Assembly (NCBI GenBank): GCA_016841325.1
Contig: JAENZJ010000005.1
Span: 1 to 64,000, forward strand
Direction: 5' to 3'
Length of the DNA: 64,000 bases
Origin: Thermincola carboxydiphila
Lineage (GTDB): Bacteria > Bacillota > Thermincolia > Thermincolales > UBA2595
Part shown: in pieces, positions 17,065 through 26,198 of the stretch
Layout of the letters: each line of letters starts with the position of its first letter
How positions within the stretch are numbered: position 1 is the stretch's first letter
Position numbers and translations under genes: made by a program
Notes under the pieces: generated by a model
Told to the model about the DNA's origin: nothing
Databases searched by the model: none
What the model saw: only the letters and a program-made list of their open reading frames with translations

Positions 17065-17399
17065 ACAGGAAAATTTGGTTAAGGTGGCCTAATTTTTGCC
17101 CGGTATTTGGTACAATTTTAGATTAGCATTTACAACGAACATATAAATTGGCTTGTACCCCATGGTCCATGGTGAACCATGGATTTACAGAAAATCTGTT
17201 CTGTGGTAAAATTTGCGCCAGAGGGGGGTTTAAGGGGGTAAGAAATTATCCCGGAAAAATCCCTCGTTTTCTTTTTCTGCATGTCATACTTTTACTTCTC
17301 CATAAAAAATATACCGCAAAAATGACTTGCAACCCATTTCAAACAGAGTTAACATCACACAACAATAGTGAAAATAACCTGTTTGAAACGGAAAGTTAG

Positions 17400-17470
17400 C
17401 GGTAGATAGGCTGTCGCGCCCTTGCGGGTCTGAAAAGACTAACGCTATCATCTGAGGTTGCCGGTGCTGG
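17400..17470 (+). ncRNA. Candidate IS110 bridge-RNA region (5' non-coding end)
   Basis: Non-coding leader upstream of an IS110 transposase containing GTCT-GAAA-AGAC hairpin; location as expected for IS110-group elements, structure not computed. Confidence 0.35.
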
Positions 17471-17474
17471 GAGC

Positions 17475-18740
17475 TTGAAGTGGATGCAGGACAAAAGAAG
17501 GGATGATATGCAGAGAAGAGAAAATTACCTCTATGTGGGTATGGACTTGCATAAGGACACACATACCGCCGTAATGGTAAACTGCTGGAATGAAAAACTG
17601 GATGTTATTGTTATCGAAAATAAGCCCAGCGAGTTTAATAAGCTGGCAAAACGAGTAAACAGGATGGCTGTAAAGCTGGGTCTATCCCCTATTTACGGCT
17701 TGGAAAATGCCTATGGCTACGGCAGAAGCCTTGCCGTTTGGCTGATTGAAAAAGGGTACATAGTAAAGGATGTTAACCCGTCACTAGCTTACGACCAGCG
17801 CAAAAGCGCACCCATGATGAAGAAAAACGACGAGCATGACGCTTATTGCGTGGCAACGGTGTTAATCAACCAACTTCATACCCTGCCCGACGCAAAGCCG
17901 GAGGACAACCATTGGACGCTGTCACAGCTTGTCAACCGCCGGGATACTCTTGTAAAAGACGGTATCCGGCTGAAAAACGGTTTGCATGAGCAGGTGTCGG
18001 CGGCTTACCCAAGCTACCATAGATTTTTTTGTGATATTGACCGGAAGACGGCGCTGTATTTTTGGAAACACTATCCGTCACCCATCTATCTGCGGAATAA
18101 ACCCGTTGATGAACTGTTTGAAGAATTCAAAGCGATCGCGTCCAATACAACGAAAAGTAAGATTGAATTGATATTTGAATGTGTCCATAATGATGGTAAT
18201 ACGATACGGGAATATCAGGAATCAAGGGATTTTATCACCCAAAGCCTTGCGCGTTGTCTTGAGCAGCAAAAGGAAGAAATAGCCCTGATCGATTGTGAAA
18301 TCGAAAGGATGCTAAGGTATTTTGACTATAAACTAACAACAATACCGGGCGTCAGCATTGCCACGGCAAGCAAGCTGATTGCCGAAATTGTTGACATACG
18401 CCGTTTTCCAAGTGCTGATAAACTGGCTCGTTATGCAGGAATTTCATCAATCAAGTTTAGTTCCGGCGGCAAAGGCAAGGAGCAGAGCTCAAAACAAGGT
18501 AACCGTGAGCTGCACGGATTATTTTATTTTCTGGCGGTATCCATGGTCACGGTTCCAAAGACAGGAAAGCCGAATCAGCCTATATTTTACTCCTATTATC
18601 AGCGTAAAATCAGCGAAGGAAAAACGAAATCACAGGCGTTGGTCTGTATTATGCGCCGATTAGTAAACATTGTTTACGGCATGATGAAGAACAAGACGGA
18701 GTATCGTCCCTTTGAGGATCATGTTGTAGTAGAACAGTAA
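17475..18740 (+). CDS. IS110-family transposase (DEDD N-terminus, transposase_20 C-terminus)
   Basis: VGMDLHKDTHTAVM... and TTIPGVSIATASKLIAEI...LARYAGISSIKFSSGGKGKEQSSKQGNRELHG. Confidence 0.93.
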   Translation: MKWMQDKRRDDMQRRENYLYVGMDLHKDTHTAVMVNCWNEKLDVIVIENKPSEFNKLAKRVNRMAVKLGLSPIYGLENAYGYGRSLAVWLIEKGYIVKDVNPSLAYDQRKSAPMMKKNDEHDAYCVATVLINQLHTLPDAKPEDNHWTLSQLVNRRDTLVKDGIRLKNGLHEQVSAAYPSYHRFFCDIDRKTALYFWKHYPSPIYLRNKPVDELFEEFKAIASNTTKSKIELIFECVHNDGNTIREYQESRDFITQSLARCLEQQKEEIALIDCEIERMLRYFDYKLTTIPGVSIATASKLIAEIVDIRRFPSADKLARYAGISSIKFSSGGKGKEQSSKQGNRELHGLFYFLAVSMVTVPKTGKPNQPIFYSYYQRKISEGKTKSQALVCIMRRLVNIVYGMMKNKTEYRPFEDHVVVEQ

Positions 18741-18866
18741 TAATTGTTATAGCACAGTATTGAAATCATGCCATAATTTCTAAAATTGAATACGGGTTCC
18801 CAACCTTAATCTGAGATATAGATTCTTCCACCTGAGGGCGCGGGAAAGACAGGAATCATTGAATAG

Positions 18867-19103
18867 CACCATCTGTTACCACAGCAGTTTAAGAAACAAT
18901 TTGAAAAAGCTGGACTGGATATAGAAAAATATAAGATACCTTTGGATAAAGCTGATCATAGACTTAAACCCGACGGTTTGCATACAGGTACAAATAATTG
19001 GAATAAGCAATGGACGAATTTCTTCGAACAAAATCCAAATGCAACCAAGCCTGAGCTTCTTAACCAATTAGATAAAATGATGAAAAATTCTGGCTTAAAA
19101 TAG
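18867..19103 (+). pseudogene. Truncated Rhs/polymorphic toxin tip, SitA6/DUF2380-like HH nuclease fragment
   Basis: Frame translates HHLLPQQFKKQFEKAGLDIEKYKIPLDKADHRLKPDGLHTGTNNWNKQWTNFFEQNPNATKPELLNQLDKMMKNSGLK*, preceded directly by an in-frame TAG. Confidence 0.8.
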
Positions 19104-19114
19104 GAGGGCATACT

Positions 19115-19702
19115 ATGTTCTATGTATTAAGAAGGGATGATAGATATCCTGACGTTTGGTATAGTGACAGTGATGATTTCGATCCATTTATTTCGGTTAA
19201 GTGTCCCAAATGCCCTGAACATCAAAGAGGAGAAAGAGATATAAATGTTAACCTTTGGATTGATATAAAGAAACCTAAAATGGGCGATTGTGTTTCCACA
19301 GTATATAGCGATTGGCTAATAACCGACCGTGTTGCTGAAATTTTTAAGGCACACAATCTAACAGGTTACAAATTGCATCCTGTTAAGGTATGCAATAAGA
19401 AGCTTGACTTTAACCTTTGGGAGCTTGTTATAACGGGTAGTGCCGGAAGAGCGCATACTGATTCTGGTTTAGACCTTAAACTTTATTGCGAGTACTGTGG
19501 CTTAACAAGGTACACACCAATTAAGAAAGGGTTGGGTATTATTGTTGACGAAGCACGTTGGGATGGAAGTGATTTCTTCACAATTATTGAATACTATAAG
19601 TATATTTTGATTACAGAAAAAGTAAAAAAAATAATCGAAGAAAATAATCTAAAGGGTGTTAGGGTGGTCTTGCCCTCTGAGCTTGGAAGCGATGAGACAT
19701 AG
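19115..19702 (+). CDS. Double-CXXCG motif immunity protein, SitI6-like
   Basis: 195 aa with CPKC and CEYC motifs, RBS aggaggg, directly after the toxin fragment. Confidence 0.8.
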   Translation: MFYVLRRDDRYPDVWYSDSDDFDPFISVKCPKCPEHQRGERDINVNLWIDIKKPKMGDCVSTVYSDWLITDRVAEIFKAHNLTGYKLHPVKVCNKKLDFNLWELVITGSAGRAHTDSGLDLKLYCEYCGLTRYTPIKKGLGIIVDEARWDGSDFFTIIEYYKYILITEKVKKIIEENNLKGVRVVLPSELGSDET

Positions 19703-19740
19703 GGGTAAGCAATAACCCCGCTATGCTCCTTGACAAATGC
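19698..19740 (+). other. Hairpin plus conserved tail CTCCTTGACAAATGC, copy 2
   Basis: catAGGGGTaagcaatAACCCCgctatg then tail identical to 14206-14220. Confidence 0.6.
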
Positions 19741-19844
19741 GGATTTCCTCATAGCATAACCCCTATTACGACCCCCAAAAATGTAGTCCACTCATAATGA
19801 GAAAATCGTGTGGCAACATAACCCGGATCAACTATAAAGGCATT

Positions 19845-19890
19845 GAACCCTATAAACCTCATGAAATGAGGTTTATAGGGTTCGAAATTT
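19845..19890 (+). terminator. Strong hairpin/terminator at the right end of the toxin island
   Basis: Perfect 18-bp inverted repeat GAACCCTATAAACCTCAT gaa ATGAGGTTTATAGGGTTC followed by gaaatttttt. Confidence 0.85.
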
Positions 19891-19951
19891 TTTCAGGGTT
19901 CAGTTGTTTGTTAAGCTCCGGTCAGGCCTTTACTTGTGCCTATCTTTTCAC

Positions 19952-20524
19952 TTAAAATACCTTCTTACTGTTCATCCATGTCTGTACATTATCCAGGACT
20001 TCTCCGAACCTCTGGAAGTGGACTACCTCCCGTTCCCGGAGGAACTTCAGGGTATCATTGACACAGGGGTCGTCACTCAGGTTGAGGAGGTTTTCGTACA
20101 CAGCCCGGGCCTTCTGTTCCGCAGCCAGGTCCTCGTGCAGGTTGGAGATGGGGTCATCCTTGGCGTCTATATATGCCGCGGTCCACGGGTTGCCGGCGGC
20201 GTTTATGGGGAAAATACCTTTGCCGAAGTCAGCGTAATAGGCTCCCATGCCCGCTTCTTGCATTTGTTGGGGGGAGACCCCCTTAAGCAGTTTGTACACT
20301 ACAGTTCCCACGATCTCGAAATGAGCCAGTTCCTCAGTACCTATGTCGGTGAGGACCCCTTTGGCCATTCCGGTGGGCATGGTGTATCTTTGAGTGAGAT
20401 AACGGATGCCGGCTGAAAGCTCTCCATCGGAGCCGCCGTATTGCTCAATGATGATTTTTGCCAGCCTTGGATTGGGACCACTTACCTTGGCAGGGTATTC
20501 TAGCTTTTTTTCATATATCCACAT
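19952..20524 (-). CDS. cotJC: Spore coat protein CotJC / manganese catalase family
   Basis: MWIYEKKLEYPAKV...EELAHFEIVGTVVYKLL...HEDLAAEQKARAVYENL. Confidence 0.93.
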   Translation of the reverse strand: MWIYEKKLEYPAKVSGPNPRLAKIIIEQYGGSDGELSAGIRYLTQRYTMPTGMAKGVLTDIGTEELAHFEIVGTVVYKLLKGVSPQQMQEAGMGAYYADFGKGIFPINAAGNPWTAAYIDAKDDPISNLHEDLAAEQKARAVYENLLNLSDDPCVNDTLKFLREREVVHFQRFGEVLDNVQTWMNSKKVF

Positions 20525-20540
20525 ACTTTCTTAACCCTCC

Positions 20541-20807
20541 TTAGTACTCGATTTGCCATGGCCACGGTTCATCAATCCAGCGCCAGGGGTGCTGGCTGGG
20601 GGAAGTGCCGAAGTTAGTCAGGGGACCGTAGCATTTTTCGTATTCAAATTTGAGTTTTTTCAGACACTCGGTTACCTGGTTATATTCTGTCAATGCCTTG
20701 ACATCATTAGGGTGGGTGTCCAGGAAGAGGTTGAGTTCCACGGCAGTAAACTCGTAGCTCATTATTTCCTTGAGCAAATGTGCCTGGTGAGAGATTTTCC
20801 TATTCAT
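20541..20807 (-). CDS. cotJB: Spore coat protein CotJB
   Basis: Position and sequence (LLKEIMSYEFTAVELNLFLDTHPNDVKAL...WRWIDEPWPWQIEY). Confidence 0.9.
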   Translation of the reverse strand: MNRKISHQAHLLKEIMSYEFTAVELNLFLDTHPNDVKALTEYNQVTECLKKLKFEYEKCYGPLTNFGTSPSQHPWRWIDEPWPWQIEY

Positions 20808-20822
20808 AACTACCTCCTGTCA

Positions 20823-21023
20823 TTAATACCACTCAGGTGTATATGGGTGAGGACAATAAGGCCTCACCAGTTCCGGAAAAATAGTGCCATGATACAGGGC
20901 GATTTCCGGGTCAAAGACCAGTCTCATATACTGGTAAGGTGTCCATGCCTGTGCCAGACGGGCCTGGGGAAAGCAAGCTCCGATGGGTTCCGGAGGCAGA
21001 CAGTTATTATGTGATCCAAACAT
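20823..21023 (-). CDS. cotJA: Spore coat associated protein CotJA
   Basis: PQARLAQAWTPYQYMRLVFDPEIALYHGTIFPELVRPY. Confidence 0.85.
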   Translation of the reverse strand: MFGSHNNCLPPEPIGACFPQARLAQAWTPYQYMRLVFDPEIALYHGTIFPELVRPYCPHPYTPEWY

Positions 21024-21180
21024 TTTTTGACCCCCTTTTAAACAAAGTTTTTCCTATGTTCAGGATATGCAGAAAATCCGGTATTTGTTATTCGTCAACC
21101 CAATATGTTAACAAAAAAAGAGCCCGGTCGGGAGGCATTTCTCCTATTCAGGCACTTATCAATAGAATCTTTTGTTCTAC

Positions 21181-21561
21181 TCATAAAACATTCTTTATAT
21201 TGAGGGCTTCCTTTTCCGGGACATGTTTTAGAAGCAGCTTCAGTTCTGCCATTTCAGACATAAAACCTGACAGGTCCCTGGTGTCCATGAATTTCTTTGT
21301 CCGTGACATGGCCGTATTTATCTGGTCCAGCTCTATGTGATCAATCAGGATGGTCCATGGGGTGATGGTCCTTTCCCATATGGCATGCATTCTGGAGAAA
21401 TCTGAGTCGGCCTGCTGCCAGTCGTCATTGGCGACACTTTTTTCTATCTGTTCAGCCATTACCAGGAGCTCATTTGCGGTGCTGTCAAGATAATAATAAG
21501 CAAAGGTTCCGAAACCCAAAAGGACAGCCAAAATCAGCACTGTTACGGCCACAACCTTCAT
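21181..21561 (-). CDS. DUF4363 family protein
   Basis: 126-aa ORF with N-terminal TM; adjacent to DUF421 protein. Confidence 0.7.
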   Translation of the reverse strand: MKVVAVTVLILAVLLGFGTFAYYYLDSTANELLVMAEQIEKSVANDDWQQADSDFSRMHAIWERTITPWTILIDHIELDQINTAMSRTKKFMDTRDLSGFMSEMAELKLLLKHVPEKEALNIKNVL

Positions 21562-22259
21562 TTACTGTCACCTCCGCCCGCGCTTTTTCCTGATTTTCGC
21601 TGGCAAAACAGCTTGCCCTCAGTATCCAGACACGCAAAGAGTACTTCCCGGGGACTTTCTATTCCCCGTTTTTTAAGCTCCTGATTAAGCCAGTCAATAC
21701 TCAGGTTTAGTTTCGTCAGATTCCTGTGGATGATATGTCCGTCCATTATCAGGGTAAAGGGAAGCCCTTCGTATCTGGTTGGCAGATGTAAATCTTCCGG
21801 TATAACCGGTCTCTTTTGAGACTTCTCAATAACACTGAGCTGGCCGCTGGTTTCCAGGATAGCAAATTCAACATCAGATATATTAGGGACATCTTTTGCC
21901 CTCAGCTGTTCCATCAGGTCACTGAGGTTATACCTCAGTCTCTTAAGTTCGGATTCCACAATTTTTCCGTTTTCGATGAGAACACTGGGTGTGCCGCAGA
22001 TAACAGCCCTGGCCCGGTCACTTTTTAAAGAGACATATGAAAGAATAACCTGGGCGGCAATCAGTGTTACTATGGGGGTAATTCCGTTTATTAAGGGTAT
22101 TCCCGGGCTTTCCATGGGTATTGCGGCCAATTCTGACAACATCAAAGTGACCACCAGTTCAAAGGGCTGAAGCTGGCCGATCTGTCTTTTGCCCATGACT
22201 CGCATGGCCACAACCACAAGGACATACAGTATCAGGGTGCGAACGAGGACAATCAGCAA
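21558..22259 (-). CDS. DUF421 (YetF/YdfR-like) membrane protein
   Basis: MRVMGKRQIGQLQPFELVVTLMLSELAAIPME... Confidence 0.9.
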   Translation of the reverse strand: MLIVLVRTLILYVLVVVAMRVMGKRQIGQLQPFELVVTLMLSELAAIPMESPGIPLINGITPIVTLIAAQVILSYVSLKSDRARAVICGTPSVLIENGKIVESELKRLRYNLSDLMEQLRAKDVPNISDVEFAILETSGQLSVIEKSQKRPVIPEDLHLPTRYEGLPFTLIMDGHIIHRNLTKLNLSIDWLNQELKKRGIESPREVLFACLDTEGKLFCQRKSGKSAGGGDSK

Positions 22260-22335
22260 CCCCTTATCCCTCCTTTAAAACACTGTAATCGGATGTTAAA
22301 ACAACAGATACATAAACATTGTAACCATGAGTTAA

Positions 22336-22414
22336 GTCTTTTATCCGATAGCTAACCGCCGCTAGGCCTCCCACCCCGTCGGTGGGATGCAAGCGGCGCT
22401 AAGCCCCTGGATAA
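22336..22414. repeat. Compact nested palindrome upstream of the DUF421 gene
   Basis: TTTATCC...ACCGCCGCT...CTCCCACC ccgtc GGTGGGA...AGCGGCGCT...GGATAAA. Confidence 0.5.
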
Positions 22415-22575
22415 ACAGTAACTGTTCAGTCCCCTAATAATTCCGTTCACAAGGCAATTTTGCTGTTTCGTCCCCAAATAATAGAAAAACTACGCCTGTA
22501 GTGATAAAGTAGTATTAAGTTAAAAGGTCGATAAAAATCATTAACACCCCCTATAATGAAAAGGGAGGGAAGGCC

Positions 22576-22755
22576 ATGAGTATGGTGTTTTCTGTTCTCG
22601 CGATTGTGATAATTATTTTGATCGGAGCCAGTCTGCTGACCTTGCTGGGGATCGTATTGTCACTGGGACACTATGACAAAAAAGAAGTTATTGCCAAATT
22701 TACAAGTGAACCTGATGATCCCGGCCGTTGGAGCCATCTGCCTGAATGTAACTGA
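22576..22755 (+). CDS. Small membrane protein (59 aa), hypothetical
   Basis: Good RBS gggagggaagg; MSMVFSVLAIVIIILIGASLLTLLGIVLSLGHYDKKEVIAKFTSEPDDPGRWSHLPECN. Confidence 0.7.
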   Translation: MSMVFSVLAIVIIILIGASLLTLLGIVLSLGHYDKKEVIAKFTSEPDDPGRWSHLPECN

Positions 22756-22847
22756 AAGGCCCCACAGATTAAATTTTTGCAGGAGACAATAGAGTGATGC
22801 CTTTAAGTCCCATTGATATATCCCACAAACTTATATTGAGTGGACCC

Positions 22848-22876
22848 ATGACAGGATGTTTATCCTGTCATTTTTG
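22848..22876 (+). terminator. Intrinsic terminator
   Basis: ATGACAGGAT gttt ATCCTGTCAT ttttg. Confidence 0.85.
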
Positions 22877-23065
22877 TTTGTTGTGTTCACTATCACATGA
22901 AAACTGAAACACACTGTAAGAAAAAATTAACACTGTTAGGAAACTATGCATTACCTGTTAAAAAGCTGCTGGGGCCATATCAAACATAGGTTTAGCCCGA
23001 TGTGTTTAAAAAAGCATAATGCATACTATATTTCCATTTGACGCCAAAATATGACAATTTTCGGC

Positions 23066-23081
23066 TGGCACCAAAATTGCA
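23066..23081 (+). promoter_or_regulatory. Sigma-54 (-24/-12) type promoter for the formate dehydrogenase operon
   Basis: TGGCACCAAAATTGCA matches TGGCACN5TTGCW, ~105 bp before the start codon. Confidence 0.75.
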
Positions 23082-23186
23082 TATAAAGAATATGGGTTTG
23101 TATGCATTTTCGGGAGGTGAAGGCTGCTGGACAATTAAGACAACATTTTTACAAAAACTAATGATTCGGAAGGAGGATTATTTCAC

Positions 23187-26100
23187 TTGCAGATTTCACG
23201 AAGAAGCTTTCTGAAATTATCCGGGGCTACCACTTTATCTGTGATGCTGGCAGACCTGGGTTTCGACCTCTCACAGGCTTCTGCCCAGGTCCGGGGATTC
23301 AAAATCAAATCCGCCAAGGCCACTCCGACAATCTGCCCTTACTGCAGTGTGGGTTGTGGTATTCTGATTTACAATGAAAACGGTAAACTGGTCAATGCTG
23401 AAGGTGACCCTGACCACCCAATCAATCAGGGTTCACTCTGTAGTAAAGGGGCTGCGGTTTACCAGCTGCATGAGAATGAGAGAAGGCTTAAAAAGCCCCT
23501 GTACAGGGCTCCCGGGAGTGACAAATGGGAAGAAAAAGACTGGGAATGGATGATTGAAAAGATAGCTGAAAGAGCCAAAAAAACCAGGGATGCAAATTTT
23601 ACAGTTAAGGAAACCGTGACTGTTCCTCAGACCGGACAGGCTGCCGATATAGTTGTCAACCGGACCGAGGCTATAGGATGCCTGGGCGGCGCCGCCCTGG
23701 ACAATGAAGAATGCTATCTGCTGCAGAAGCTTATGAGAGGAATGGGCCTGGTATATATTGAACACCAGGCACGTATCTGACACTCTTCCACGGTCGCCGG
23801 TCTGGCGCCATCATTCGGAAGAGGGGCAATGACCAATCACTGGATAGACTTAAAAAATACTGACCTGGCCCTGATTATCGGAGGGAATCCGGCCGAAAAC
23901 CACCCTCTTTCATTCAAATGGCTTACTAAGGCCAAAGAAGACAGGGGAGCCAGGATTATCCACGTAGACCCGCGGTTTACCAGGACATCGGCCAAGGCTG
24001 ATATTTATGCAAAAATGCGTTCCGGCACTGATATAGCCTTTATTGGAGGGATATTTAACTATATCCTCCAAAACGACCTGTATCATAAGGAATATGTCCT
24101 GAATTACACTAATGCTCCACTGCTCATCGATCCCGGGTACAAATTCGAAGACGGCCTTTTCAGTGGATACAACCCGGAAAAACGCAGTTACAGTACCGAT
24201 ACCTGGAAATACCAGACAGATGCGGAAGGCAAGCCCTTAAAGGACATGTCCTTATCCAGTCCTTACTGTGTGCTCAACCTGATGAAAAAACACTATGAGC
24301 GGTATGATATTGATACCGTCTGCAAGGTGACCGGCACACCCAGGGATGTCTATCAGCAGATCCTGGAAAATGTCGCCGCCATGGGGGCCAAAGATAAGAC
24401 CATGACCATTATGTATGCCATGGGGACAACCCAGCACACCGTAGGGTCACAGAATGTCCGCTCCTACGCCATGCTCCAGCTTCTCCTGGGCAATATCGGA
24501 AGGCCCGGAGGCGGGGTTAATGCCATGCGGGGTGAATCCAATGTCCAGGGTTCCACTGATATGGCTTTACTGTTTCATATCCTGCCGGGCTATATTGGGA
24601 CACCGGCTGCCAAACCTGAGCATGCCACACTCCAGGCTTACCTGGAAAAGGAAACTCCCAAGTCCGGTTACTGGTCCAATAAGCCCAAGTTTATGGTGAG
24701 TATGCTTAAAGCCTTCTGGGGAAAAGCAGCTGTTAAGGAAAATGAATTTGCTTACCAGTACCTGCCCAAATTGAATGCAGCCAAAAACTACTCCCATATA
24801 GCGCTATTTGAAGCTGGTGCCAAAGGTGACCTGAAGGGGTTATTTGCTTTTGGACAGAATCCCGTGGTCGGTGGACCCAATTCGGAAATAGAGGCCAAAG
24901 CCCTGGAAAACCTGGACTGGATGGTTGCCGTAGACCTGTGGGAGACAGAGACCGCAGCCTTTTGGAGCCGTCCCGGGGCCAAACCGGCTGACATCAAAAC
25001 AGAGGTGTTCCTCCTGCCGGCCTGTGCTTCCTACGAAAAAGAAGGTACCATATCAAACAGCGGCCGCTGGATCCAGTACCGCTGGAAGGGTGTCGAACCC
25101 GCAGGTGAATCAAAGGCTGACCTGGATATCATTAACGAGTTGGGCAACAGGCTCAAAAAGCTTTATGCCGGTTCCACCAGGGCTGAAGATGCCCCAATTC
25201 GTGACCTTCACTGGGACTATGGCCAGGGTGCCTGTGATATAGACAGGGTGGCCCGTGAAATCAACGGTTATGACACTACCACCGGGAAACTGGTTCCCGG
25301 GTTTGCCAAGTTGATGGATGACGGTTCCACCTGCTCCGGAAACTGGATTATGTCCGGAATGTATCCAGAGGAAGGCAAAAATCTTACCCAGAGAAGGGAC
25401 AACAAGGATAAGTCTAAAATCGGGACATACCTCAACTGGTCCTTCTCCTGGCCGGCTAACAGGCGAATCATCTATAACCGGTGCTCTGCAGACCTGACCG
25501 GCAGTCCGTGGGCTGCCGATAAGGCAGTTATCTGGTGGGATCCCCTCCAGAGCAAGTGGGTTGGTGAAGATGTACCTGACTTTAATGCCACCCTTGCTCC
25601 TGATAAGCCAGGGGGCTGTAACCCGTTTATCATGAGGCCTGAAGGCCTTGGCGGCATTTTTGGATTAAATGCAATGAAGGAGGGGCCCTTCCCGGAACAT
25701 TACGAACCATGGGATACCCCGCTGGACAGGAACCCCTTCTCAGGACAGCTGCTGAACCCTGTTGTCAAGGTATGGCGTCCCGAAGAAATGGGCACTCCGG
25801 ATAAATTCCCGATAGTAGCTACAACTTACAGGCTTTCCGAGCACTGGCAGGCAGGCGCCATGACCAGGAATGTCCCCTGGCTGGCGGAACTCTTCCCTGA
25901 CATGTTTGTGGAAATAGGAGAGGACCTGGCCAAGGAAAAGGGCATTAACAACGGTGATATGGTAGTTGTTGCATCTGCCCGGGGTGAAATCAAGTGTTAT
26001 GCCATGGTTACCAGGCGCTTTGAGGCCTTTAACCTGGACGGCCGCACGGTCCACCAGGTCGGTCTGCCCTGGCATTATGGATTTAAAGGGATTGCTACAG

Positions 26101-26198
26101 GCGAGACTGCCAACGTACTCACTCCACATATCGGTGATGGCAATACCATGATACCTGAATATAAGGCCTTCTTGGTCGATGTAAGGAGGGCTGGCTAA
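23187..26198 (+). CDS. fdnG: Formate dehydrogenase alpha subunit, selenocysteine-containing (in-frame TGA at 23778-23780), Tat signal
   Basis: ORFs 23187-23780 and 23829-26198 are in the same frame; IEHQARI-U-HSSTVAGLAPSFGRGAMTNHW; CPYCSVGC cluster motif; N-terminal SRRSFLK; TTG start. Confidence 0.95.
23783..23823 (+). promoter_or_regulatory. Bacterial SECIS element
   Basis: CTCTTCC...GGAAGAG stem with GGTCT apical loop, loop 18 nt after the UGA. Confidence 0.9.

Larger units (their letters stand above)
14705..17134 (-). mobile_element. IS21-family insertion sequence with TGTAAATG/CATTTACA ends and 6-bp TSD ACGAAC
   Basis: Ends TGTAAATGtcaattaaaaATTAGGCC / rc TGTAAATGctaatctaaaa...ATTAGGCC; ACGAAC at 14699-14704 and 17135-17140; istB and istA inside. 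Confidence 0.92.

Noticed and set aside
20553-21014. Plus-strand ORF antisense to cotJB/cotJA
   Set aside because: cotJ operon assignment on the minus strand is strong; antisense is a shadow ORF
23829-26198. Separate formate dehydrogenase gene starting at 23829
   Set aside because: Same frame as 23187-23780 across a UGA with a SECIS; one selenoprotein gene
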